From: Paracoccus aminovorans
GTDB taxonomy: Bacteria; Pseudomonadota; Alphaproteobacteria; Rhodobacterales; Rhodobacteraceae
Length of the DNA: 64,000 nt
Assembly (NCBI RefSeq): GCF_900005615.1
Contig: NZ_LN832559.1
Location: 2,200,837 to 2,264,836 of the forward strand
Direction of reading: 5' to 3'
The notes below the pieces were generated by a model, which was given only the letters and a program-made list of their open reading frames with translations, was not told the DNA's origin and did not search any database. The translations under genes and the position numbers were made by a program. Positions 1-7,485 of this stretch are shown piece after piece (the first letter of the stretch is position 1; the number at the start of each line of letters is the position of its first letter).

Positions 1-35
1 CCGCGGGCGTCGGTGTCGATGCGGATCGTTTCCAT
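1..35 (-). CDS. liuC: Methylglutaconyl-CoA hydratase, N-terminal fragment cut by window edge
   Basis: An ATG on the minus strand (33-35) overlaps the stop codon of the HMG-CoA lyase gene in a TGATG arrangement and opens a frame reading METIRIDTDARG before the window ends. This resembles the start of enoyl-CoA hydratase-type methylglutaconyl-CoA hydratases, which act between methylcrotonyl-CoA carboxylase and HMG-CoA lyase in leucine breakdown. Only about twelve codons are visible, so the call rests mainly on context: the upstream genes encode the neighbouring pathway steps, and this enzyme is the one still missing. Confidence 0.6.
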   Translation of the reverse strand, partial: METIRIDTDAR

Positions 36-889
36 CATGCGCCTCGTCTCATCGCCCGCGCCATGGCGGCGGCCCGTTCGATCACCGCCATGTCGAGCCC
101 GGTGTCATGGCCCCGCGCCGCCAGATGGGCGGCGACCCTTTCGGTCGCGACATTGCCCGCGGCGCCCGGCGCATAGGGACAGCCGCCTAGGCCGCCGACG
201 GCGGCGTCAAAGACCCGCAACCCGCGGTCCAGGCTTGCGTCGATGTTCTGCAGCGCCCGGCCGGCGGTGTCGTGGTAATGGCCGGCCAGCCTGCCGGGCG
301 GCAGTTCGTCCAGGACGGCCGCCAGCATGGCGTCGATGGTCTCGGGCCGGCCCTGGCCCAGGGTGTCGCCCAGACTGATCTCGTAGCAGCCCATGTCGCG
401 CAGGGCGGCGGCGACGCGGGCGACGCTTGCGGGCGGCACCCTGCCCTCGAACGGGCAATCCGTCACCACCGAGACGTAGCCGCGCAGCGGGATGACGTCC
501 GCCTGTGCCGCCTGGGCCACCGCGGCAAAGCGGGCGAGGCTTTCGGCGATGGTCGCGTTCAGATTGGCGCGCGAGAATCCCTCGGAGGCCGCCGCGAAGA
601 TCGCGACCTCGCCGGCGCCGGCGGCTTTCGCGGCCCGGTAGCCCTTCAGGTTCGGGGTCAGCGCCGCGTAGCGGATGCCGGGGCGGCGGGCGATGCCGGC
701 CATGACCTCGGCGGCATCGGCCATCTGCGGCACCCATTTCGGCGGCACGAAGCTGGTCACCTCGATGCGCCGGAACCCCGCCTGCGACAGCAGGTCGACC
801 AGCGCGATCTTTTCGGCCGTCGGGATCGGGCGGCTTTCGTTCTGCAGCCCGTCACGCGGGCCGACCTCGAAGATCTCAACCCCGCTCAT
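35..889 (-). CDS. mvaB: Hydroxymethylglutaryl-CoA lyase
   Basis: This 284-aa TIM-barrel enzyme cleaves 3-hydroxy-3-methylglutaryl-CoA to acetoacetate and acetyl-CoA, the last step of leucine degradation. Visible signatures are the N-terminal GPRDGLQNE substrate loop, the metal-binding AGHYHDT segment and the C-terminal GGLGGCPYAPGAAGN loop carrying the catalytic cysteine. An upstream in-frame extension to 1045 is rejected because the family starts just before GPRDGLQ; the ATG at 887-889 gives MSGVEIFEVGPRDG. It overlaps the upstream GST-like gene by 14 bp and the next hydratase gene by one base, so it sits inside a tightly coupled operon. Length is normal for the family. Confidence 0.95.
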   Translation of the reverse strand: MSGVEIFEVGPRDGLQNESRPIPTAEKIALVDLLSQAGFRRIEVTSFVPPKWVPQMADAAEVMAGIARRPGIRYAALTPNLKGYRAAKAAGAGEVAIFAAASEGFSRANLNATIAESLARFAAVAQAAQADVIPLRGYVSVVTDCPFEGRVPPASVARVAAALRDMGCYEISLGDTLGQGRPETIDAMLAAVLDELPPGRLAGHYHDTAGRALQNIDASLDRGLRVFDAAVGGLGGCPYAPGAAGNVATERVAAHLAARGHDTGLDMAVIERAAAMARAMRRGA

Positions 890-1541
890 CGGGCGCCTCG
901 TAAAAGTCGCGGGCATAGAGCATCGGCACCCCCGGACCGGGCAGGCTGCGCCGGAAGGCCGGGCGGGCGGCGCAGCGGTCGCTGTAGGCGGCCAGGGCCG
1001 GGCGGTCATCGTAGCGCAGGAAGCGGGCGGCGATCCAGACCGCATAGCCGACCTGGCAATCCACGCCCGAGAATTCGCTGAGCAGCCAGTCGGAATCCTC
1101 GACGCAGCGCTCGACCAAGCCCAGCGCCCGCGACAGCCGCGCCGCTTCCAGGCGCATGATCACTGGCGAGCGTTCGCCATCCTCGCGCAGCAGGACATGC
1201 TGCAGCGTCAGATTGGCGATATGCTGGCCCAGGGTCTCGCCGAAATGCAGCCAGTCCAGCCAGCCCAGCCGACCGGGCGTGCCCGGGGCGCGCCACAGCT
1301 CTGGGGCACGGGTCTCGCACAGCCATTCGGTCATGGCGCCGGATTCGTGGATGGTGGTCTTGCCGTCGCGCAGCGCCGGCACGCGCCCGGCGGGATGCAG
1401 CGCGTCATAGGGCAGCGGACGGTCCGAGTCCGCCGCCGGGTCCAGCAGCCGCAGATCGTAGTCGCAGCCGATCTCTTCGAGCAGCCACAGCACGCGCATC
1501 GACCGCGACAGCGGCACATGCCAGAGGGTGAGGTCAGCCAT
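876..1541 (-). CDS. Glutathione S-transferase family protein in leucine operon
   Basis: This 221-aa protein has a thioredoxin-like N-terminal half (LTLWHVPLSRSMRVLWLLEE, then the cis-Pro segment GRVPALRDG and the ESGAMTEWL glutathione-binding motif) followed by an all-helical C-terminal domain, the usual GST layout. It overlaps the methylcrotonyl-CoA carboxylase alpha gene by 8 bp and HMG-CoA lyase by 14 bp, so it is probably translated with them. Substrate is unknown. A role in handling reactive CoA thioesters or unsaturated acids such as methylcrotonate is possible but is inference from position only. Confidence 0.85.
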   Translation of the reverse strand: MADLTLWHVPLSRSMRVLWLLEEIGCDYDLRLLDPAADSDRPLPYDALHPAGRVPALRDGKTTIHESGAMTEWLCETRAPELWRAPGTPGRLGWLDWLHFGETLGQHIANLTLQHVLLREDGERSPVIMRLEAARLSRALGLVERCVEDSDWLLSEFSGVDCQVGYAVWIAARFLRYDDRPALAAYSDRCAARPAFRRSLPGPGVPMLYARDFYEAPDERG

Positions 1542-3465
1542 CGCCCTCTTCCTCCTCCAGCCGGATCAGCGGCGCGCCGGCCTCGACCTGGTCGCCGGGG
1601 CGGGCCAGGACCTCGGCCACGCCGCCGTCGCGGGCGGCGGTCAGCGTGTGCTCCATCTTCATCGCTTCCAGCACCGCCAGCGGCGCGCCCGCCGCCACCG
1701 GCTGGCCCGCCGCGACGAAGATCGCCTTGACCACGCCCGGCATCGGCGACAGCGTCAGGCCGCCGCCCGTCTCCTGCCCGCCGCGCGCCAGCGGGTCGAG
1801 CGGGGTCAGCGTCACTGCGCAATCGCCGAAGACGCTGGTTCCCGCCGCATGGTTGACGATGCGCGACGGGCGCGGGGCGCCGTCCACCCACCAGCGTCCG
1901 CCCTCGTGGCCGATCTCATGCGTGTTGCCGTCCAGCGTCACGCGGGCGGCGCCGGGACCCAGGACCTCCAGCACCGCCGCGCCCCCCGCCCAGGCGATGG
2001 TGCGGCGCAGCGGCTGCCACAGGGTGATGCCGCCGCGGATCCGCGGATCGTCCAGCCCGGCCAGGCCCAGCACCGCCAGCGCCCGGTCCCGCGGGTCGGG
2101 CCGGGCCGCGCGGACCAGCGCCGGCAGGTCGCGTTCGATCAGGCCGGTGTCGATGTCGCCGCGGCCGAAACCCTCGTGCCGGGTGAGCGCGATCAGGAAG
2201 TCGAGATTGGTGCGCGTGCCCGCCACCTCGGTCCCGGTCAGCGCCGTTTCCAGCGCCCGCAACGCGATGGCGCGGGTGGCGCCATGGGTGACGACCTTGG
2301 CGATCATCGGGTCGTACCAGGGCGAGATGGTGTCGCCCGGCCGCACCCCGGTCTCGATCCGGGCATGGTCGGGAAAGCGCAGATGCGCCAGGGTGCCGGT
2401 GGCGGGCAGAAAGCCCGCGGGCACGTCCTCGGCATAGAGCCGGGCCTCGAAGGCGTGGCCGGTGATGGTCAGGTCCTGTTGCCGGGCCGGCAGCGGCTCG
2501 CCCGCGGCGATGCGCAGCTGCCACTCCACCAGGTCGATGCCGGTGATCGCCTCGGTGACGGGGTGTTCGACCTGCAGGCGGGTGTTCATCTCCATGAACC
2601 AGAAGCCGTCGTGGCGCAGGCCCTGGCTGGCATCGACGATGAATTCGACGGTGCCGGCGCCGGCATAGCCGATGGCCTCGGCGGCGCGCACGGCGGCCTC
2701 GCCCATGGCGGCGCGCATCTGGGGCGTCATGCCGGGGGCCGGGGCTTCCTCGATCACCTTTTGGTGGCGGCGTTGCAGCGAGCAGTCGCGTTCGAACAGG
2801 TGCAGGGCGCGGCGACCGTCGCCGAAGACCTGCATCTCGATATGGCGCGGCCGCTGGATGTATCTCTCGACCAGCACCGCCGGGTTGCCGAAGGCGGTGG
2901 CGGCCTCGCCCTGCGCCGATTGCAGGGCGGCAGAGAAATCCTGCGGGCCCAGCGCCAGCCGCATGCCCTTGCCGCCGCCGCCCGCCACCGCCTTGATGAG
3001 CACCGGATAGCCGATCCTCTCGGCCTGCGCCGCAAGATGGGCGGGATCCTGGTCGGTGCCGTGATAGCCGGGAACGACCGGCACCCCCGCTTCGGCCATC
3101 AGTGCCTTGGCGGCGTCCTTGAGCCCCATCCGGCGGATCGCCTGCGCCGAGGGGCCGATGAAAACAAGGCCCGCCGCGGTCACCGCCTGGGCGAAATCGG
3201 GGTTCTCGCTGAGAAAGCCGTAGCCGGGATGAATGGCCTCGGCTCCGGTCTGCAGCGCCGCCCGGAGGATGGGGTCGCCGCGCAGGTAGCTGTCCTTGGG
3301 GGCCGGGTCGCCGATGGCGACCGCTTCGTCGGCCATGGCGACGTGGCGCGCGGCGCGGTCGGCCCGGGAATAGACCGCGACCGTGCGGACGCCCAGCCTG
3401 CGGGCGGTGTCGATGATGCGGCAGGCGATCTCGCCGCGGTTGGCGATCAGGATCTTGCGGAACAT
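1534..3465 (-). CDS. liuD: Methylcrotonyl-CoA carboxylase, biotin-containing alpha subunit
   Basis: At 643 aa this is a full-length biotin carboxylase plus biotin carboxyl carrier chain. It begins MFRKILIANRGEIACRII, has the glycine-rich ATP-grasp loop (AVAGGGGKGM), the EMNTRLQVEHPVTE active-site motif, a BT-type linker and a C-terminal biotinyl domain with EAMKM, the acceptor lysine being near residue 603. It carboxylates biotin using ATP and bicarbonate and works with the beta subunit encoded at 4051-5655. A purine-rich GAAGAG lies before the ATG. About 79 bp with a repeat element separates it from the macro-domain gene upstream, unlike the overlapping joins elsewhere in the locus. Confidence 0.96.
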   Translation of the reverse strand: MFRKILIANRGEIACRIIDTARRLGVRTVAVYSRADRAARHVAMADEAVAIGDPAPKDSYLRGDPILRAALQTGAEAIHPGYGFLSENPDFAQAVTAAGLVFIGPSAQAIRRMGLKDAAKALMAEAGVPVVPGYHGTDQDPAHLAAQAERIGYPVLIKAVAGGGGKGMRLALGPQDFSAALQSAQGEAATAFGNPAVLVERYIQRPRHIEMQVFGDGRRALHLFERDCSLQRRHQKVIEEAPAPGMTPQMRAAMGEAAVRAAEAIGYAGAGTVEFIVDASQGLRHDGFWFMEMNTRLQVEHPVTEAITGIDLVEWQLRIAAGEPLPARQQDLTITGHAFEARLYAEDVPAGFLPATGTLAHLRFPDHARIETGVRPGDTISPWYDPMIAKVVTHGATRAIALRALETALTGTEVAGTRTNLDFLIALTRHEGFGRGDIDTGLIERDLPALVRAARPDPRDRALAVLGLAGLDDPRIRGGITLWQPLRRTIAWAGGAAVLEVLGPGAARVTLDGNTHEIGHEGGRWWVDGAPRPSRIVNHAAGTSVFGDCAVTLTPLDPLARGGQETGGGLTLSPMPGVVKAIFVAAGQPVAAGAPLAVLEAMKMEHTLTAARDGGVAEVLARPGDQVEAGAPLIRLEEEEGDG

Positions 3466-3494
3466 GGGCGGCTCTTCGTGGCGCGGGCGCCGCC

Positions 3495-3544
3495 GGGGGT
3501 TTCACACCCCCGGACCCCCGTGGAGTATTTTGGGAACAAAGAAG
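3495..3544. repeat. Intergenic hairpin plus GAGTATTTT repeat arm
   Basis: A short hairpin (GGGGG at 3495 pairing with CCCCC ending at 3511) is followed by a single repeat arm, GAGTATTTTGGGAACAAAG, at 3523-3541. The same motif family recurs at 13370/13406, 19353/19404, 24112 and 35609. Similar GGAGTATTT elements are, from memory, common between genes in Rhodobacteraceae. The copy lies directly against the stop codon of the macro-domain gene and may act as a processing or termination structure within the leucine operon. Confidence 0.7.
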
Positions 3545-4054
3545 TCATCGGACGGATCCGTCGAGGGCGGCGTCCAGCGTCGTGAGGCTGGCACGGTCGA
3601 AGGCGACCAGCGTCACGTCGAGGAGGCCTGCGTGGGCTTCGATGGTTTCGACGGCGATGAGCGCGGCGCGGGCGGCGGGGAAGCCGTAGATGCCGGTCGA
3701 GATCGCCGGGAAGGCGATGCTGGCGAGACCGTGGGCGTGCGCCAGCGCGAGGCTGTTCCGGTAGCAGCGGGCCAGCAGGTCGTCCTCACCTGCCCCGCCG
3801 CCTTGCCAGACCGGGCCGACGGTATGGATGACGTGGCGCGCCGGCAGGTCGTAGCCGGCGGTGATGCGCGCCTCGCCGGTCGGGCAGCCGCCAAGCAGCC
3901 GGCATTCGGCCAGCAGGCCGGGACCGGCGGCGCGGTGGATGGCGCCGTCGACGCCACCGCCGCCCAGCAGCGTGCGGTTGGCGGCATTGACGATGGCGTC
4001 CATGGCCAGCCGGGTGATGTCGCCTTGCAGGGTCGCGATGGGCATGGCCGTCAC
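3545..4054 (-). CDS. Macro-domain ADP-ribose/O-acetyl-ADP-ribose hydrolase family protein
   Basis: A 169-aa single macro domain. The diagnostic ligand loops are [20 protein letters not shown] near the N-terminus and [13 protein letters not shown] near residue 115, as in YmdB/MacroD proteins that hydrolyse O-acetyl-ADP-ribose or remove ADP-ribose from proteins. The frame opens with GTG at 4054, overlapping the stop of the carboxylase beta gene; an ATG three codons further in (4043-4045) is an alternative start. It lies between the two methylcrotonyl-CoA carboxylase genes. A link to NAD-dependent deacylation of metabolic enzymes would be sensible but is inference. Confidence 0.9.
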   Translation of the reverse strand: MTAMPIATLQGDITRLAMDAIVNAANRTLLGGGGVDGAIHRAAGPGLLAECRLLGGCPTGEARITAGYDLPARHVIHTVGPVWQGGGAGEDDLLARCYRNSLALAHAHGLASIAFPAISTGIYGFPAARAALIAVETIEAHAGLLDVTLVAFDRASLTTLDAALDGSVR

Positions 4055-5655
4055 ATCCTGAAGATGCCGAAGCGGGTCGGCGGAATCGGCGCGTTCAGGC
4101 TGGCGCGCAAGGACAGGGCCAGCACGTCGCGTGTCTTTCTGGGGTCGATGATGCCGTCGTCCCAGAGCCGGGCCGAGGCATAGAGCGGGTGCGACTGGCG
4201 CGCGAACATCTCGATGGTGGGGCGCTTGAACGCGGCCTCTTCTTCGGGCGACCAGCTGCCGCCCTGGCGCTCGATGCCCTCGCGGCGCACGGTGGCGAGG
4301 ACGCCCGCCGCCTGCTCGCCGCCCATGACCGAGATGCGCGAATTGGGCCAGGTCCAGAGGAAGCGCGGGCCGAACGCGCGGCCCGACATGCCGTAATTGC
4401 CGGCGCCGAAGCTGCCGCCGACCAGCAGGGTGATCTTGGGCACGCTGGTGGTCGCCACCGCCGTCACCATCTTGGCGCCGTGCCGGGCGATGCCCTCGTT
4501 TTCGTATCTGCGCCCGACCATGAAGCCGGTGACGTTTTGCAGGAACACCAGCGGGATCGCCCGCATCGAGCAGAGCTCGATGAAATGCGCCCCCTTCTGC
4601 GCGGCTTCCGAGAAGATCACGCCATTGTTGGCGACGATGCCGACGGGGCAGCCCTCGACATGGGCGAAGCCGGTGACCAACGTCTCGCCGAAGCGGGCCT
4701 TGAACTCGTCGAAGCGCGAGCCGTCCACGACGCGGGCGATCACCTCGCGGATGTCGTAGGGGGTGCGCAGGTCGGCGGGGACGATGCCGAGGATCTCCTC
4801 GGGGTCATGGGCAGGCGGTTCGGGGGCCTGCCATTGCACGGTCGCGGGTTGTTGCCGGTTCAGGTTCGCGATGGCGCGACGGGCCATGGCGAGGGCGTGG
4901 GCGTCGTCCTCGGCCAGGTAATCGGCCACGCCCGAGAGGCGGCTGTGCACGTCGCCACCGCCCAGGTCCTCGGCCGAGACCACCTCGCCGGTCGCGGCCC
5001 GGACCAGCGGCGGGCCGGCCAGGAAGATCGTGCCCTGGTTTCGGACGATGATCGTCACGTCGGACATGGCCGGGACATAGGCGCCGCCCGCCGTGCAGGA
5101 GCCCATGACCACGGCGATCTGCGGGATGCCCATCGCGCTCATCTGCGCCTGGTTGTAGAAGATGCGGCCGAAATGGTCGCGGTCGGGAAACACCTCGTCC
5201 TGGTTCGGCAGGTTCGCCCCGCCCGAATCGACCAGATAGACGCAGGGCAGATGGCATTCCTGGGCGATTTCCTGCGCGCGCAGATGCTTTTTCACCGTCA
5301 TCGGGTAATAGGTGCCGCCCTTGACCGTGGCGTCGTTGGCCACGACCATCACGTCCTGGCCCTGCACCCGGCCGATGCCGGCGATCAGCCCGGCGCAGGG
5401 GGCCGCGCCCTCATACATCCCATGCGCCGCCGTGGCGCCGATCTCCAGGAAGGGCGAGCCGGGGTCCAGAAGGTTCGCCACCCGCTCACGCGGGGGCATC
5501 TTGCCGCGCGCGACATGGCGTTCCAGCGCGCGGGACCCGCCGCCCGCCGCCGCGGCCAGGGCCGCCTCGCGCACCGTTTCCAGCATGGCCAGATGCGCCG
5601 CGCGATTGGCGTGGAACGCGTCCGATGAGGGTTGCGCCGCGCTGCCGAGCCTCAT
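4051..5655 (-). CDS. liuB: Methylcrotonyl-CoA carboxylase, carboxyltransferase beta subunit
   Basis: This 534-aa carboxyltransferase has both crotonase-like halves: the N-terminal part ([62 protein letters not shown]) and the C-terminal part ([38 protein letters not shown]). It transfers carboxyl from biotin to 3-methylcrotonyl-CoA; the [10 protein letters not shown] stretch is typical of MCC rather than propionyl-CoA carboxylase. An AAGGGGG-like ribosome site precedes the ATG. Upstream is the divergent ompW gene, so this gene probably has its own promoter in 5656-5804 rather than reading through from isovaleryl-CoA dehydrogenase. Confidence 0.96.
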   Translation of the reverse strand: MRLGSAAQPSSDAFHANRAAHLAMLETVREAALAAAAGGGSRALERHVARGKMPPRERVANLLDPGSPFLEIGATAAHGMYEGAAPCAGLIAGIGRVQGQDVMVVANDATVKGGTYYPMTVKKHLRAQEIAQECHLPCVYLVDSGGANLPNQDEVFPDRDHFGRIFYNQAQMSAMGIPQIAVVMGSCTAGGAYVPAMSDVTIIVRNQGTIFLAGPPLVRAATGEVVSAEDLGGGDVHSRLSGVADYLAEDDAHALAMARRAIANLNRQQPATVQWQAPEPPAHDPEEILGIVPADLRTPYDIREVIARVVDGSRFDEFKARFGETLVTGFAHVEGCPVGIVANNGVIFSEAAQKGAHFIELCSMRAIPLVFLQNVTGFMVGRRYENEGIARHGAKMVTAVATTSVPKITLLVGGSFGAGNYGMSGRAFGPRFLWTWPNSRISVMGGEQAAGVLATVRREGIERQGGSWSPEEEAAFKRPTIEMFARQSHPLYASARLWDDGIIDPRKTRDVLALSLRASLNAPIPPTRFGIFRM

Positions 5656-5732
5656 TGCCCGCCCCCCTTGCCCCGGGTCCGGGCGGCCGGGACTGCGCCA
5701 GAATGACGCAGGCCGGTCGCACTGGAGAAGGT

Positions 5733-5746
5733 TTGATGCAGATCAA
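5733..5746. promoter_or_regulatory. Perfect FNR-type box upstream of ompW
   Basis: TTGATGCAGATCAA is an exact TTGAT-N4-ATCAA palindrome, the consensus of FNR/FnrP/Anr oxygen-sensing regulators. Its centre is about 65 bp upstream of the ompW ATG. A start point 41-42 bp downstream of the centre would fall near 5781, just ahead of the ribosome site at about 5793, as expected for a class II activated promoter. It also lies in the shared upstream region of the minus-strand carboxylase beta gene. Confidence 0.8.
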
Positions 5747-5804
5747 GGTTTTGTGAGCGGTGAAAGCGCCTTGTCGCCCCAGCAAACAAGACGAGAGGAC
5801 AGCC

Positions 5805-6416
5805 ATGAAACACCACCTCCTCACCGCCGCGGCGCTGGCGCTGCTGGCCTCGCCCGTGCTGGCGCAGTCTCAGGGCGAATGGACGCTGGGCCTTGGCCTG
5901 GCGAACGTGAACCCCAAGTCCGACAACGGCGTCCTCGCGGCCGGCACCGTGCCCACCGACATCGGCGACAGCACCCGCCCGACCGTAACCGTGGAATATT
6001 TCATCCGCGACAACCTGGGCGTCGAGCTGCTGGCCGCCCTGCCCTTCAAGCATTCGATCAAATCGAACGGCACCGAGATCGGCACCGTCAAGCAACTGCC
6101 GCCGGTGATCTCGCTGCAATATCACTTCGACGCGACCCCACAGCTGAAACCTTTCGTCGGCGTGGGCGTGAACTTCACCGGCTTCTGGGACGGCGACGCA
6201 CGCGGACCGCTGAGCGGGTCCGAACTGCGGGTCAAGAACAGCTGGGGCCTGGCCGCGCATCTGGGCGCCGACTACTGGATCAACGAAAAATCCGCGATCC
6301 GCGCCGATTTCCGCTGGATCGACATCGGCGCCGATGTCGAACTGAACGGCGCCAGGATCGGCAAGGTCGAGGTCGACCCGGTCGTGGCCGGCATCAGCTA
6401 TGTGATGAAGTTCTAG
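5805..6416 (+). CDS. ompW: OmpW-family outer-membrane beta-barrel protein
   Basis: A 203-aa exported protein. The chosen ATG gives a clean signal peptide (MKHHLLTAAALALLASPVLA, cleavage after LAQ) and follows a GAGAGGA ribosome site; the longer frame from 5760 has no such support. The mature part shows OmpW features: an N-terminal GEWTLGLGLANVNPKSDNG strand, a TPQLKPFVGVGVNFT strand with LQYHF before it, and a terminal aromatic (SYVMKF) typical of outer-membrane barrels. OmpW proteins form narrow hydrophobic channels and are often induced under low oxygen, consistent with the FNR box just upstream. It interrupts the leucine locus on the opposite strand. Confidence 0.92.
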   Translation: MKHHLLTAAALALLASPVLAQSQGEWTLGLGLANVNPKSDNGVLAAGTVPTDIGDSTRPTVTVEYFIRDNLGVELLAALPFKHSIKSNGTEIGTVKQLPPVISLQYHFDATPQLKPFVGVGVNFTGFWDGDARGPLSGSELRVKNSWGLAAHLGADYWINEKSAIRADFRWIDIGADVELNGARIGKVEVDPVVAGISYVMKF

Positions 6417-6448
6417 GCCGGGCTCCGGGTCTCCACCACGGCCCGGAG

Positions 6449-6476
6449 AAGGGCGTCCCGATCCGGGGCGCCCTTT
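6449..6476. terminator. Bidirectional terminator between ompW and LprI-like gene
   Basis: A 9-bp GC-rich stem (GGGCGTCCC at 6451-6459 with GGGGCGCCC at 6465-6473, one G-U pair), a GATCC loop, AA on the left and TTT on the right form a rho-independent terminator downstream of ompW. It lies between two convergent genes and can also fold on the other strand, although the T tract there is weaker. Confidence 0.75.
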
Positions 6477-6490
6477 CCGCAGCCGGACAC

Positions 6491-6976
6491 TCACGTGCCG
6501 CCCTCCAGCGACAGCAGCAGCGCCGCCTGGCGTGCGGTTTCGTCGCGGATGCAGCGGGCGCGGGCCAGTTCGGCCTTCCCCTCGCCCGCCGCGGCGCCGG
6601 CATGGCGGCACAGCGCGTCGCGGAAGTCGATCCAGCTGCGCTCGGTCCGGCGCAACGCCTCTTGCGCCTCCGGCCCGGCCTGGGCCTTCAGCGCCGTTTC
6701 ATAGACCGAGGTCAGTTTCGCCTCCCAGGCCTGATGCGAGGCGTCGAGGCAGTTCGCCTGCGGGAAATCCGGATCGTCGCCGGTATATTTCTCCTGCGCA
6801 TAGTCCAGGCAGGCCTGTATGCCGGTGCCGGCGCAATCGGCGCGCGCGCCAGGGGTCGAGGCTTCGGCCAGGCATTGGTCGATGGCGGCCGGGTCGAAGC
6901 CCGAGGCGTCGCCGGCGAAACAGGGCGCGCCCACCAGCGCGGCCAGGGCGAAAGCGGCGGGGGACAGACGCTTCAT
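6491..6976 (-). CDS. Secreted LprI/DUF1311-like protein (second of a tandem pair)
   Basis: A 161-aa protein with a signal peptide (MKRLSPAAFALAALVGAPCFA) and a cysteine-rich domain of the type named after the mycobacterial lysozyme inhibitor LprI: CLDASHQAWEAKLTSVYETA, then RRTERSWIDFRDALCRH, then ARCIRDETARQAALL. The start is set at 6974-6976, overlapping the stop of the upstream paralogue by four bases. Whether it actually inhibits lysozyme cannot be read from sequence, since most members of this family are uncharacterised. It is the last gene before the terminator shared with ompW. Confidence 0.82.
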   Translation of the reverse strand: MKRLSPAAFALAALVGAPCFAGDASGFDPAAIDQCLAEASTPGARADCAGTGIQACLDYAQEKYTGDDPDFPQANCLDASHQAWEAKLTSVYETALKAQAGPEAQEALRRTERSWIDFRDALCRHAGAAAGEGKAELARARCIRDETARQAALLLSLEGGT

Positions 6977-7485
6977 TCCATGCTCTCCGCGATATTGCGC
7001 AGGCGCAGCGCCTGCTGGGCGGTCAGCTGCAGCACGCAATCCTGGGCCGCCGGCCCGCCCAGCGTGCCGCCCTGATAGCGCAGGCTTTCATAGCGGCAGG
7101 AGGAATCGCGGAAGGCGAGCCAGTCGCGCTGCGCCTGTTGCAGGGCCGGAGCGGCGGGCTCGGCGGCCGAACCCAGCGCAGCCAGTTCGGCATCGGCCGC
7201 CTTGGCCGCCTTCAGCGCCCGGTCGTACTGGCGGTTCAGCTGCTTGTCCCAGTCCTGCGCCTCGTGATCCAGGCACTGCACCATGCCGACGGTCGTGTCG
7301 CCGCCCGGGGTGGCCATGCAAAGGGTCGAAGCCTGGCCGATGCAGGTTCGCAGCGCCGCCTCGGCGTTCAGGTCGGCCTCGGCATCGGCGACGCATTTCG
7401 CGAAACCCTCGGCATCGTATTGCGGGCCGTCCTGCGCCAGCGCCGGGCCGGCGGCGAGCAAAAGGGAAAAGACGAGCAGGCGCAT
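6973..7485 (-). CDS. Secreted LprI/DUF1311-like protein (first of a tandem pair)
   Basis: This 170-aa exported protein (signal peptide MRLLVFSLLLAAGPALAQ) shares its architecture with the following gene: a Cys-containing first part (CVADAEADL...CIGQASTLC), then MVQCLDHEAQDWDKQLNRQY, then QRDWLAFRDSSCRYE. Its ATG overlaps the stop of the isovaleryl-CoA dehydrogenase gene by one base, so translation is coupled to a catabolic enzyme. The pair looks like a local duplication followed by strong divergence. Function is unknown; the family name suggests interaction with lysozyme or the cell wall. Confidence 0.8.
   Translation of the reverse strand: MRLLVFSLLLAAGPALAQDGPQYDAEGFAKCVADAEADLNAEAALRTCIGQASTLCMATPGGDTTVGMVQCLDHEAQDWDKQLNRQYDRALKAAKAADAELAALGSAAEPAAPALQQAQRDWLAFRDSSCRYESLRYQGGTLGGPAAQDCVLQLTAQQALRLRNIAESME

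Noticed and set aside
1528..3585. A 685-codon open frame on the plus strand across the carboxylase alpha gene
   Set aside because: It is antisense to a clear biotin carboxylase and its product is Gly/Ala/Arg/His-rich low-complexity sequence, the usual by-product of high GC at third codon positions. The same applies to many other long antisense frames in the window, such as 24575-26299 and 47474-49192.
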